Shown here: positions 1 through 5,708 of the stretch, one piece after another
Layout: each line of letters starts with the position of its first letter
Position numbering within the stretch: position 1 is the first letter of the stretch
DNA from: an uncultured Bacilli bacterium
Lineage (GTDB): Bacteria; Bacillota_I; Bacilli_A; RF39; UBA660
Assembly: GCA_947598345.1 (NCBI GenBank)
Contig: CANQFF010000046.1
Location: 1 to 7,331, forward strand
DNA: 7,331 nucleotides
Direction of reading: 5' to 3'
Notes under the pieces: model-generated
What the model was told of the DNA's origin: nothing
The model's input: the letters and a program-made list of their open reading frames with translations, nothing else
The model's database searches: none
Made by a program: the position numbers and the translations under genes

Positions 1-321
1 GCAGAACTTATGGCAGCAGGACTAACACCTCAATATGTTGAACACGATCATGCATTATTCCCAGTAGACGCTTTCGGTGTGCCATTTACATCTGCTTATA
101 TAGAAGCATCTGGTGATTGGAATGCAGACTTAACAAGTGATATGGCAGCTGAACAAAGAGCAAGAGCTACATATGAACATTTAATGGACTTAACTAATGA
201 CCCAGATCTTTTAGCTCCATTATCATTTTTAAGGCAAAGAGAAGTAGTTCATTTTAACAGATTTAAAGAACTTAGAGACTATTATTTAGAAAAATATAAA
301 GATAATACAAAAAAGAAATAG
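1..321 (+). CDS. cotJC: Spore coat protein CotJC / manganese catalase family, 3' part
   Basis: The frame is open from base 1 and ends in TAG, giving the last 106 residues of a protein whose start lies outside the window. The fragment has the ferritin-like C-terminal pattern of manganese catalases and CotJC: a conserved segment around FPVDAFGVPF (residues 20-29 of the fragment), then Glu51 and Glu59 in an E-x7-E helix, then REVVHF with Glu81 and His84. These Glu/His residues are the expected dimanganese ligands of the family. CotJC proteins are roughly 190 residues, so slightly more than half is present. In Bacillus CotJC is a mother-cell-made coat component, which fits the sporulation genes next door, although this gene is on the opposite strand to them. 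The C-terminus ends in a lysine-rich tail. A non-sporulation manganese catalase is the alternative, but the tail length and context favour CotJC. Confidence 0.85.
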   Translation, partial: AELMAAGLTPQYVEHDHALFPVDAFGVPFTSAYIEASGDWNADLTSDMAAEQRARATYEHLMDLTNDPDLLAPLSFLRQREVVHFNRFKELRDYYLEKYKDNTKKK

Positions 322-339
322 ATAGCAATGTTGCTATCT
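320..339. terminator. Bidirectional rho-independent terminator between cotJC and mbl
   Basis: An inverted repeat agatagca / tgctatct with a four-base loop (atgt) begins at the last bases of the cotJC stop codon. On the plus strand it is followed by ttaatattt. On the minus strand it is followed by the T-rich atttctttttt. It can therefore end both the convergent cotJC transcript and the long minus-strand transcript that finishes with mbl. The stem is AT-rich, so its efficiency is uncertain. Confidence 0.7.
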
Positions 340-362
340 TTAATATTTAAAAAAATAAGTAT

Positions 363-1355
363 TTACTTATTTCCTAATAAATGCATATTATCTAAAAGTA
401 TACCTGTTCCCTCTACAACACAAGTAAGAGGACTCTCAGCTATAAATACTGGTACTTTTAATTCATGTGCAAATAGTTCATCAAATCCATGCATAAGTGC
501 ACCACCACCAGTAATAACAATACCTTTATCTATTATGTCAGCAGCAAGTTCTGGTGGCGTTTGCTCTAAAACATTTTTAGCAGAATGTATTATAGTATAT
601 ACACTCTCTCTAAGAGCTTCTTCTACTTCCTCACTACATAAAGTTATAGTATGTGGAAGACCAGTAACTAAATCTCTTCCTTTTACTTCCATTTTATCAT
701 TTCTACCTTCTGGATAAACAGAACCTATCTCAAGTTTTATTTCCTCTGCTGTCCTATCACCAACAAGTAATTTATATTTATCTTTAATATATTTAATAAT
801 ATCACTATCAAAAGTATTTCCTGCAATTTTAATAGACTCACTTTTAACAATATCACCAAGTGAAAGTATAGCAATATCAGTAGTTCCACCACCTATATCT
901 ATTACCATATTCCCACTAGGCTTTGATATATCTAATCCTGCGCCAATTGCAGCTACCTTTGGTTCTTCCTCTAAAAATACTTTTCTTGCTCCAGTTCTTT
1001 CAGCTGCTTCTTTTATAGCATTCTTTTCTACTTGAGTTATATTGGATGGACAGCAAATTAGTATTCTAGGTCTTGACAAAAAACTTTTACCATTAACCTT
1101 ACTAATAAAACTATTAAGCATCATTTCTGTAATTTCAAAATCTGCTATTACACCGTCTTTCATAGGTCTTATAGCCTGAACTTTACCAGGTGTTCTTCCT
1201 AACATCTCCCTTGCCTGTTTTCCAACAGCAAGTATTTTTTTTGTATCGGAATCAACAGCTACTATGCTTGGTTCATTTAAAACAATACCTTGACCTTTAA
1301 TGTATATCAATATATTAGCAGTTCCTAAATCTATTCCTATGTCCTTTGCAAACAT
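363..1355 (-). CDS. mbl: Rod-shape-determining actin homologue Mbl/MreB
   Basis: This is a 330-residue bacterial actin that polymerises under the membrane and guides the cell-wall elongation machinery. Visible motifs are the phosphate-1 loop GIDLGTANI (residues 7-15), RPMKDGVIADFE (63-74), the phosphate-2 loop DIGGGTTD (153-160), the adenosine motif TGGGA (282-286) and the C-terminal PLTCVVEGTG (309-318). The length matches MreB/Mbl. Position directly after spoIIID matches Bacillus mbl rather than mreB, which normally sits with mreCD. I chose ATG at 1355 because GGAGG lies at 1364-1368 with eight bases of spacing. The in-frame ATGs at 1373 and 1370 lie at or upstream of the probable transcript start and would place the GGAGG inside the coding region. 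The gene is followed by the bidirectional terminator. Family assignment is certain; the mbl versus mreB label rests on synteny. Confidence 0.93.
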   Translation of the reverse strand: MFAKDIGIDLGTANILIYIKGQGIVLNEPSIVAVDSDTKKILAVGKQAREMLGRTPGKVQAIRPMKDGVIADFEITEMMLNSFISKVNGKSFLSRPRILICCPSNITQVEKNAIKEAAERTGARKVFLEEEPKVAAIGAGLDISKPSGNMVIDIGGGTTDIAILSLGDIVKSESIKIAGNTFDSDIIKYIKDKYKLLVGDRTAEEIKLEIGSVYPEGRNDKMEVKGRDLVTGLPHTITLCSEEVEEALRESVYTIIHSAKNVLEQTPPELAADIIDKGIVITGGGALMHGFDELFAHELKVPVFIAESPLTCVVEGTGILLDNMHLLGNK

Positions 1356-1377
1356 AATACCATCCTCCATCATTTAT

Positions 1378-1407
1378 ATTATACCATATTTTACCTTTTT
1401 TTATTAA
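1378..1407 (-). promoter_or_regulatory. Putative sigma-A promoter of mbl
   Basis: On the minus strand TTAATA (1402-1407) is separated by 18 bases from a perfect TATAAT (1378-1383). Transcription would start near 1371, leaving a leader of about 15 bases that still contains the GGAGG. The site lies in the 53-base gap between spoIIID and mbl, so mbl can be expressed in vegetative cells independently of the sporulation gene upstream. The -35 matches consensus at four of six positions. Confidence 0.5.
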
Positions 1408-1408
1408 T

Positions 1409-1660
1409 TTAAGTAGATTTTTTATACTTTTTTTTTGTAGATTCTCCACCTCTTATATGCCTTATATCAATATGATATTTTAAAATACTATCTATTTGTT
1501 CATATAAAACTGCATCTATATCAACTAATCTTTCATGTAAATCTTTATGTACAGTACTTTTAGAAACATTAAATATTTTTGCAATCTCTCTTACTGTTTG
1601 CTTTGTATCAACCATGTAATTAGCTTCATCTATTACTCTTTTAATTATTAATGAATTCAT
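1409..1660 (-). CDS. spoIIID: Sporulation transcriptional regulator SpoIIID
   Basis: This 83-residue protein is a small DNA-binding regulator that acts in the mother cell after sigma-E, switching early genes off and late sigma-K-route genes on. It contains a helix-turn-helix at about residues 23-42 (VREIAKIFNVSKSTVHKDL), the hallmark of the family. The family C-terminal signature IRHIRGGESTKKKYKK follows at about 66-81, a basic tail that contributes to DNA binding. Length equals that of typical SpoIIID proteins, about 80-95 residues. The ATG at 1660 is preceded by AAAGGGGTG (1665-1673), a strong ribosome-binding site. A weak terminator separates it from spoIIQ upstream, and mbl follows after 53 bases. 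The spoIIID-mbl pair is a conserved order in spore formers. I see nothing truncated or unusual. Confidence 0.96.
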   Translation of the reverse strand: MNSLIIKRVIDEANYMVDTKQTVREIAKIFNVSKSTVHKDLHERLVDIDAVLYEQIDSILKYHIDIRHIRGGESTKKKYKKST

Positions 1661-1678
1661 TTAACACCCCTTTAGTAA

Positions 1679-1707
1679 ATTATATAATTCTGTGAATTAT
1701 TTATACA
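1679..1707 (-). promoter_or_regulatory. Putative spoIIID promoter (sigma-E-like or sigma-A-like)
   Basis: On the minus strand the 63-base gap upstream of spoIIID contains TATAAT (1679-1684), with the poor -35 hexamer TGTATA (1702-1707) 17 bases upstream. Read in the sigma-E register, the -10 is TATATAAT, which keeps five of the seven specified positions of CATACAnT. An upstream GTATAAA supplies the ATA core of a sigma-E -35. In Bacillus spoIIID is transcribed by sigma-E, so that reading is attractive, but the sequence alone does not decide. Confidence 0.38.
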
Positions 1708-1708
1708 T

Positions 1709-1725
1709 AAAAAGGGCATTGCCCT
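1709..1725 (-). terminator. Short terminator after spoIIQ
   Basis: Read on the minus strand, AGGGC-AAT-GCCCT is followed directly by TTTTT (tail 1709-1713). The five-pair, mostly G-C stem overlaps the TAG stop of spoIIQ. The stem is short, so it is more likely to attenuate than to block read-through into spoIIID. Confidence 0.55.
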
Positions 1726-2350
1726 AAATTTCATTAATTGATTTATCATAGTAATTTTCAGGATTTACACATACTCCATTAATTATTAGTTCAAAATATA
1801 AATGATTATCTAATTCAGTTGATATGTTGGATGTTGAACTTTTAGCAATTATTTGACCAGATGTAACTACATCTCCAGCTTTTACTGTTATATCAGAAAT
1901 ACTTTGATATGTACTAACAATGCCTTTATCATGTTCTATTGTTATTATATTACCTAAAGTAGCATCCTCTTTAACCTCTTTTACAGTACCATTTAAAATA
2001 GAAACAATATCGAAAGTATTTCCATTAGAATATGATACACCACTGCTTTGCATATATGTTCCTTGATAAAAAATTAAAGATTTCTCTTGAGCTTCAGCAT
2101 CTGCTTTATAGTCATAATATCCTTTTACTATTTTAATAGAAGGATCAGTATAAGGTCTTACAATTTTTTCACCAGTATTTACAACTTTTATATTTTCTTC
2201 ATAGTCTAAAATTCCTTTTGATACATATTCATATTCTGGTTCACTATAATTCTTTGCAGCAAAACCTAATAATGCAACTCCCATAACTAAAAGTATAAAA
2301 GAAATAGCATACAAACTATATACAACTGATTTTTTTAACTGTCTATTCAT
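1724..2350 (-). CDS. spoIIQ: Stage II sporulation protein SpoIIQ, M23/LytM-like, altered metal site
   Basis: This is a 208-residue forespore membrane protein with one N-terminal transmembrane helix (about residues 9-31) and a C-terminal LytM/M23 peptidase-like domain (about 90-205). In spore formers SpoIIQ projects into the intermembrane space and pairs with mother-cell SpoIIIAH during engulfment and channel formation. The LytM fold is recognisable from NTFDIVSILNGTV, then LGNIITIEHDKGIVSTY, then a valine/glycine-rich hairpin and HLYFELIINGVCVNPENYY. The usual first metal histidine is missing: the expected HxxxD region reads SSGVSYSNGNTFD (102-114). The usual final HxH reads HLY (183-185). 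I infer a non-catalytic scaffold. The start at ATG 2350 follows GAGGTG (2357-2362) with six bases of spacing; an in-frame ATG at 2380 lacks such a site. Its place between spoIID and spoIIID supports the identity. Confidence 0.88.
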   Translation of the reverse strand: MNRQLKKSVVYSLYAISFILLVMGVALLGFAAKNYSEPEYEYVSKGILDYEENIKVVNTGEKIVRPYTDPSIKIVKGYYDYKADAEAQEKSLIFYQGTYMQSSGVSYSNGNTFDIVSILNGTVKEVKEDATLGNIITIEHDKGIVSTYQSISDITVKAGDVVTSGQIIAKSSTSNISTELDNHLYFELIINGVCVNPENYYDKSINEI

Positions 2351-2368
2351 TTTATTCACCTCATTTTT

Positions 2369-2397
2369 AAGTGTGAACAAAATTTACATAATTATAC
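2369..2397 (-). promoter_or_regulatory. Candidate sigma-F-type promoter of spoIIQ
   Basis: On the minus strand GTATA (2393-2397) fits the sigma-F -35 consensus GYWTA. Fourteen bases later comes GTTCACACTT (2369-2378), matching five of seven specified positions of GGNRANANTW. Transcription would begin a few bases before the GAGGTG of spoIIQ. Bacillus spoIIQ is a sigma-F gene. The same stretch also contains TATAAT (2391-2396, minus strand) without a good -35, so a sigma-A -10 is a competing reading. Confidence 0.35.
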
Positions 2398-2403
2398 TAT
2401 TTT

Positions 2404-3318
2404 TTAAAATTTTTTTATTTCTATGCCAGAATAATAATGTTTTAATATATCTTGATAAGTATAACCTTCTTTTGCCATTCCCTGAGCGCCATATTGACTC
2501 ATACCTACACCGTGACCATATCCTTTATTTTTCACAACAATTTTAGAGTCATCATTTATTATTTCAAAATAAGTAGATTTTAATCCTAATTTTGAACATA
2601 CATAATTACCTGATAATTCTTTGCCATTTATTTTTATAGTCTTTATTCTTCCAGTTGTAGTTTTACTAACTGCTTCTATATTTAATTTATCACTATATTT
2701 TAATCCTAATTTATTATAAAATTGTTCAAAAGTAAAAGTATAATTAGTTTCATACACTGGAGAAATTTCATCCCAAGGACTATCAACACTTCTTAAATAC
2801 TCAACTTTGTTTGAAAATACCTCTTCACTATTTTCAGTAATACCAGGACTAGTCGAAAAAAATAATGCTTCTGCTACTTTATTATTATATGAAATATATT
2901 CTCCTTTAGTAGAAAGCACTGCCGATTTAATTTTATTGATATTAGATGTATAAGAATCTTTCCACACAGCCAAAAGGTGATCCTTGTCTAAATAAACTTG
3001 ATTAGTCACACTATCTACTACATCGTATTCTTTTTTTACATTTCTTTGCATATGTATCATAACATATGATCTAGCAGCTACAGCTTGAGCTTTTAAAGCT
3101 TCTAATTCAAATCCAACAGGCATTTCACCAGCTAATACACCAACAATATACTCTTCAATTGGAATGACATCAATAGTATCACTTGATTCTCTATAAACTC
3201 TAACTACACTATTAGATGAAAAATTAAAAGTAATCTCATCATCTCTTATAAATACAGTTACAATAACAAATGGTATAATAATTATTAAAAATGAAAAAAG
3301 TAGTATTTTTTTTATCAA
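2404..3318 (-). CDS. spoIID: Stage II sporulation protein D, peptidoglycan lytic transglycosylase
   Basis: This 304-residue protein cleaves glycan strands of the septal peptidoglycan so that the mother-cell membrane can engulf the forespore. A signal anchor spans about residues 4-24. The SpoIID domain follows with IEEYIVGVLAGEMP (54-67), where Glu65 is the expected catalytic acid. ALKAQAVAARSY comes next at 74-85. The family motif FFSTSPGITENSEEVF is at 153-168 and SVDSPWDE at 177-184. The C-terminal GYGHGVGMSQYGAQGMA is at 266-282. The segment YDVVDSVTNQVYL (98-110) lacks the cysteines that I recall from the zinc-binding clostridial form. The start codon is TTG at 3318, supported by AAGGAG (3327-3332) eight bases upstream. 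The gene lies 27 bases after ywzB and 53 bases before the spoIIQ start. Length is close to the usual 330-340 residues, slightly short. Confidence 0.95.
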   Translation of the reverse strand: MIKKILLFSFLIIIIPFVIVTVFIRDDEITFNFSSNSVVRVYRESSDTIDVIPIEEYIVGVLAGEMPVGFELEALKAQAVAARSYVMIHMQRNVKKEYDVVDSVTNQVYLDKDHLLAVWKDSYTSNINKIKSAVLSTKGEYISYNNKVAEALFFSTSPGITENSEEVFSNKVEYLRSVDSPWDEISPVYETNYTFTFEQFYNKLGLKYSDKLNIEAVSKTTTGRIKTIKINGKELSGNYVCSKLGLKSTYFEIINDDSKIVVKNKGYGHGVGMSQYGAQGMAKEGYTYQDILKHYYSGIEIKKF

Positions 3319-3345
3319 GATATCATCTCCTTAAAAATCATACTA

Positions 3346-3540
3346 CTATATTATTTTAAAATTTAGAAAAAAATCATATAAAAAGTTAGTTACCAAATAT
3401 GAAATAGATATAGATATCATCAAGTAAATTACTCTTGCTTGATATATTTTATTTTGCTTAAATAATCTATTTATATTCAAACCATCCAATGCCCATATCG
3501 TAAATGGAAGAATCATAACATATAAAAGTGCTTTAATCAT
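3346..3540 (-). CDS. ywzB: DUF1146 / YwzB family small membrane protein
   Basis: This 64-residue integral membrane protein has two hydrophobic segments, about residues 3-18 and 38-58, joined by a short basic loop (FKQNKIYQAR). The pattern of WAL near residue 16, a leucine/asparagine turn, F-K at 27-28, QAR at 34-36 and SISYLVTNF at 45-53 is what I recognise as the YwzB (DUF1146) family, whose molecular role is not known. In Bacillus ywzB lies just upstream of ywmB, murAA and spoIID, so its place immediately before spoIID here is conserved synteny. Its ATG overlaps the end of the rpiB-like gene by eight bases in another frame, and it has only a weak GGAA upstream, so translation is probably coupled. 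The length is a little below the usual 70-80 residues. Confidence 0.75.
   Translation of the reverse strand: MIKALLYVMILPFTIWALDGLNINRLFKQNKIYQARVIYLMISISISYLVTNFLYDFFLNFKII
3373..3403 (-). promoter_or_regulatory. Candidate sigma-E promoter of spoIID
   Basis: Within the 3' end of ywzB, read on the minus strand, TTCATATT (3396-3403) resembles the sigma-E -35 (KMATATT). It is followed 15 bases later by TATATGAT (3373-3380), which matches only part of CATACAnT. SpoIID is a known sigma-E gene in Bacillus and would need mother-cell expression separate from the flippase-rpiB-ywzB genes, which motivates the call. The -10 is poor. Confidence 0.28.
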
Positions 3541-3976
3541 TTTCGTATTCCATTATTTTATCAACTCTATTTTTATATGCTGGATCTATAGTATTCTCTT
3601 TTGCATTTAAAAAAGCATCTACTATTTTTTTATTTAATTCTATATCTGATTCTCCAGATAAAGCTATTATATTTATAAAATCTTTTTCTTTTCCATGAAT
3701 AGCCTCTTCTACAGTATTTATTTTACCACATCTAACTCCTTTTACTTTATTACAAGCAATAGATATGCCAATCGCACTTCCACAAATTGCAATACCATAA
3801 TCAACTTCCTTAGAAGCTACTTTTTCACCTAATAAAAAACCATATTTAGTATAATCAACCCTATCAGTTGAATCCGTCCCATAATCAACTACATTATATC
3901 CACTATCTATTAAATATTTTGTCAATTCTTGTTTTGTTTCAAAACCTCTATGATCACTTGAAATTCCTATTTTCAT
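3533..3976 (-). CDS. rpiB: RpiB/LacA/LacB family sugar-phosphate isomerase, divergent active site
   Basis: This 147-residue cytosolic enzyme is of the ribose-5-phosphate isomerase B fold. N-terminal ISSDHRGFETK (residues 5-15) carries the conserved Asp8-His9. DYGT at 31-34 and VDYTKYG at 40-46 follow the family pattern. The loop ICGSAIGISIACNKVKG (64-80) keeps the catalytic cysteine (Cys65), with Ser67 where Thr is common. The second half diverges: the usual HN before the NVLA-like strand (NIIA, 102-105) is Lys98-Asp99, and the arginine that normally follows the LALG-type strand is absent (ALSGES, 105-110). Arg137 near the C-terminus is retained. It may be a true RpiB with shifted residues, or a relative acting on another sugar phosphate. 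The ATG overlaps the flippase TGA as ATGA, and AGGAGG lies upstream inside that gene. rpiB (ywlF) also sits in the wider ywzB neighbourhood in Bacillus. Confidence 0.85.
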   Translation of the reverse strand: MKIGISSDHRGFETKQELTKYLIDSGYNVVDYGTDSTDRVDYTKYGFLLGEKVASKEVDYGIAICGSAIGISIACNKVKGVRCGKINTVEEAIHGKEKDFINIIALSGESDIELNKKIVDAFLNAKENTIDPAYKNRVDKIMEYEND

Positions 3977-5577
3977 TTTTTTATCCTCCTAATATCGAAT
4001 ATGTTTTTTAGATTTCCATTAAAATAATTTATAACTATATATATACCAAAACTTACAACCCCATATAACAATAATATAGGTATTTGTATCAATCTTCCAT
4101 TTAAATCAATTGGAATAAATTGTTTCATAATTATTAATACTAATGTAAAAATAATATAAGAAATAATATATTTCGGTAACTTTTTTATTGTTTCATTGAA
4201 ACTAAATTTATACTTTTTATTAAGTATTATTAACGATATTACTGTAGATATTGTGTATCCCGTTAAAGATGCCACTATAGCGCCGTGTATAGAATTTAAA
4301 CCTAATTTATCAAATAGCAATATCATTGGAACATCAAGTACAGTATTAATAATTAAACCAGTAAATACAGAGGCAATTACCAACTTATATTTACTTAAAC
4401 CCTGTAAAACATTTACAACTATTGAATATAAACCTCCAAATAGTGACGCGAATACAAATACTTTATAAACTTCTGGTCCATACGCACTTTTACCATAAAA
4501 TAATGTCCAAGTAGGAGTAGCTAATAAAGATAAAAATATTGTAGATGGAACTATAACTAACAATACACATTGAAGGGCTTTATTAAATTTACTATCAACA
4601 TCTTTTATATTACCTTTTGTATAACTACTAACTATATTTGGTATTAAACTTGTAGTCAAACCTGTTACTATAGCAAGTAATATATTATTTAACTTTATCC
4701 CCCAAGTTGTAAACACACCAACGATTGATTCAACTGCATTAACAGGCATTTTTAATATATCATTAAGTGTCCTTGATACTAATATCATATCTACTGTATT
4801 ATATAAATTATAAATTAAACTTATAAGTATAAATGGTATAGAATACTTTAATATTTTCTTTAATATTTCTCTTTTTGTTATATTTACTTTATCTTCTGTA
4901 CTATATTTTGGTAGTAAATTATTTTTTTTAATCTTTAATTTTAAATATATATATGCAACTAAACCACCAATAAAAGCTCCACTAACAGCAATACCTACTG
5001 CAGTTGTCATATCCGTACCAAATACTCTTAATGCCAAATAACTACCTATTAAAATTACAGCAACCCTAACTACCTGTTCGATTATTTGACTTATGGATGT
5101 AGGACTAATATATTTATATCCTTGTAAAAAGCCTTTTGTAACACTTAAAAATGGAACTACCAATATAGCAAATGATACAACCCTAATAACAAATGCTATA
5201 TCCTCATATGTATTACCGCCAGTTACATCACCTATTATCAACTTACCTATTTGTGGCGCGAATACAAATAGAAGAATAAATATTATTAAAGATATTACAG
5301 ATATTATTTTAATTGCAAGATTATATGTTTTTTTAACCGCATTTTTATAACCTAAAGCAGTATATTCACTTGTAATCTTGCTAATAGCAAAAGGGAATCC
5401 AACACTAGAAATCGATAAAAATAATTGATATATATTATAAGCATACCCATATAATGCCCCACCTTGTTCACCAATTATAGCATTAAATGGAATAACATAA
5501 AAAAGACCTATTACTTTAACTATTATAATACCTATAGTGGCAATAATAGCTCCCTCCATAAATGTGTTTTTTTTCAT
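3973..5577 (-). CDS. MurJ/SpoVB-family lipid-linked oligosaccharide flippase (MOP superfamily)
   Basis: This 534-residue polytopic membrane protein has about fourteen hydrophobic segments in the MOP-exporter arrangement, with a basic cytoplasmic loop between the two halves (about 213-243). Diagnostic stretches are GALYGYAYNIYQLFLSISSVG (40-60), QGYKYISPTSISQIIEQ (152-168), YNLYNTVDMILVSRTL (256-271) and NVLQGLSKYK (389-398). These match the Firmicute group of YtgP (MurJ), SpoVB, YkvU and YabM, all 510-545 residues long. MurJ flips lipid II for wall synthesis, while SpoVB is needed for spore cortex. The two are hard to separate without a tree, hence no symbol. It leads the minus-strand cluster, with a strong AGAGGTGGG site before ATG 5577 and its own promoter. 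The stop overlaps the next start as ATGA. Position near sporulation genes favours SpoVB slightly; its vegetative-type promoter favours MurJ. Confidence 0.88.
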   Translation of the reverse strand: MKKNTFMEGAIIATIGIIIVKVIGLFYVIPFNAIIGEQGGALYGYAYNIYQLFLSISSVGFPFAISKITSEYTALGYKNAVKKTYNLAIKIISVISLIIFILLFVFAPQIGKLIIGDVTGGNTYEDIAFVIRVVSFAILVVPFLSVTKGFLQGYKYISPTSISQIIEQVVRVAVILIGSYLALRVFGTDMTTAVGIAVSGAFIGGLVAYIYLKLKIKKNNLLPKYSTEDKVNITKREILKKILKYSIPFILISLIYNLYNTVDMILVSRTLNDILKMPVNAVESIVGVFTTWGIKLNNILLAIVTGLTTSLIPNIVSSYTKGNIKDVDSKFNKALQCVLLVIVPSTIFLSLLATPTWTLFYGKSAYGPEVYKVFVFASLFGGLYSIVVNVLQGLSKYKLVIASVFTGLIINTVLDVPMILLFDKLGLNSIHGAIVASLTGYTISTVISLIILNKKYKFSFNETIKKLPKYIISYIIFTLVLIIMKQFIPIDLNGRLIQIPILLLYGVVSFGIYIVINYFNGNLKNIFDIRRIKK

Positions 5578-5596
5578 GTCCCACCTCTATATTAGT

Positions 5597-5625
5597 ATTA
5601 TACTATCTTTTATATGTTTTCACAA
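5597..5625 (-). promoter_or_regulatory. Sigma-A promoter of the flippase-rpiB-ywzB operon
   Basis: On the minus strand TTGTGA (5620-5625) lies 17 bases before a perfect TATAAT (5597-5602). The start would be near 5590, just ahead of the AGAGGTGGG ribosome-binding site (5580-5588), giving a very short leader. The site is in the 131-base divergent region shared with the femX-like gene. Confidence 0.65.
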
Positions 5626-5656
5626 GTATTAAAACTTATTATCAATTTGAATTATG

Positions 5657-5685
5657 TTGTAAAAAAATAGTGTTTAGGGTATAAT
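5657..5685 (+). promoter_or_regulatory. Sigma-A promoter of the femX-like gene
   Basis: TTGTAA (5657-5662) is followed after 17 bases by a perfect TATAAT (5680-5685). The predicted start near 5692 leaves only about 17 bases before the ATG. The leader has no strong ribosome-binding site, only AAGAAAG or GATAAG. Confidence 0.62.
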
Positions 5686-5708
5686 AAGTTAAGAAAGTAT
5701 GTGATAAG

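Noticed and set aside
328..717. Plus-strand frame of 129 codons
   Set aside because: Antisense shadow of mbl, which has full family motifs; the frame has no ribosome-binding site and no recognisable protein character.
4196..5350. Two plus-strand frames (4196-4468 and 5093-5350)
   Set aside because: Both lie antisense within the flippase gene and show no motif or start signal.
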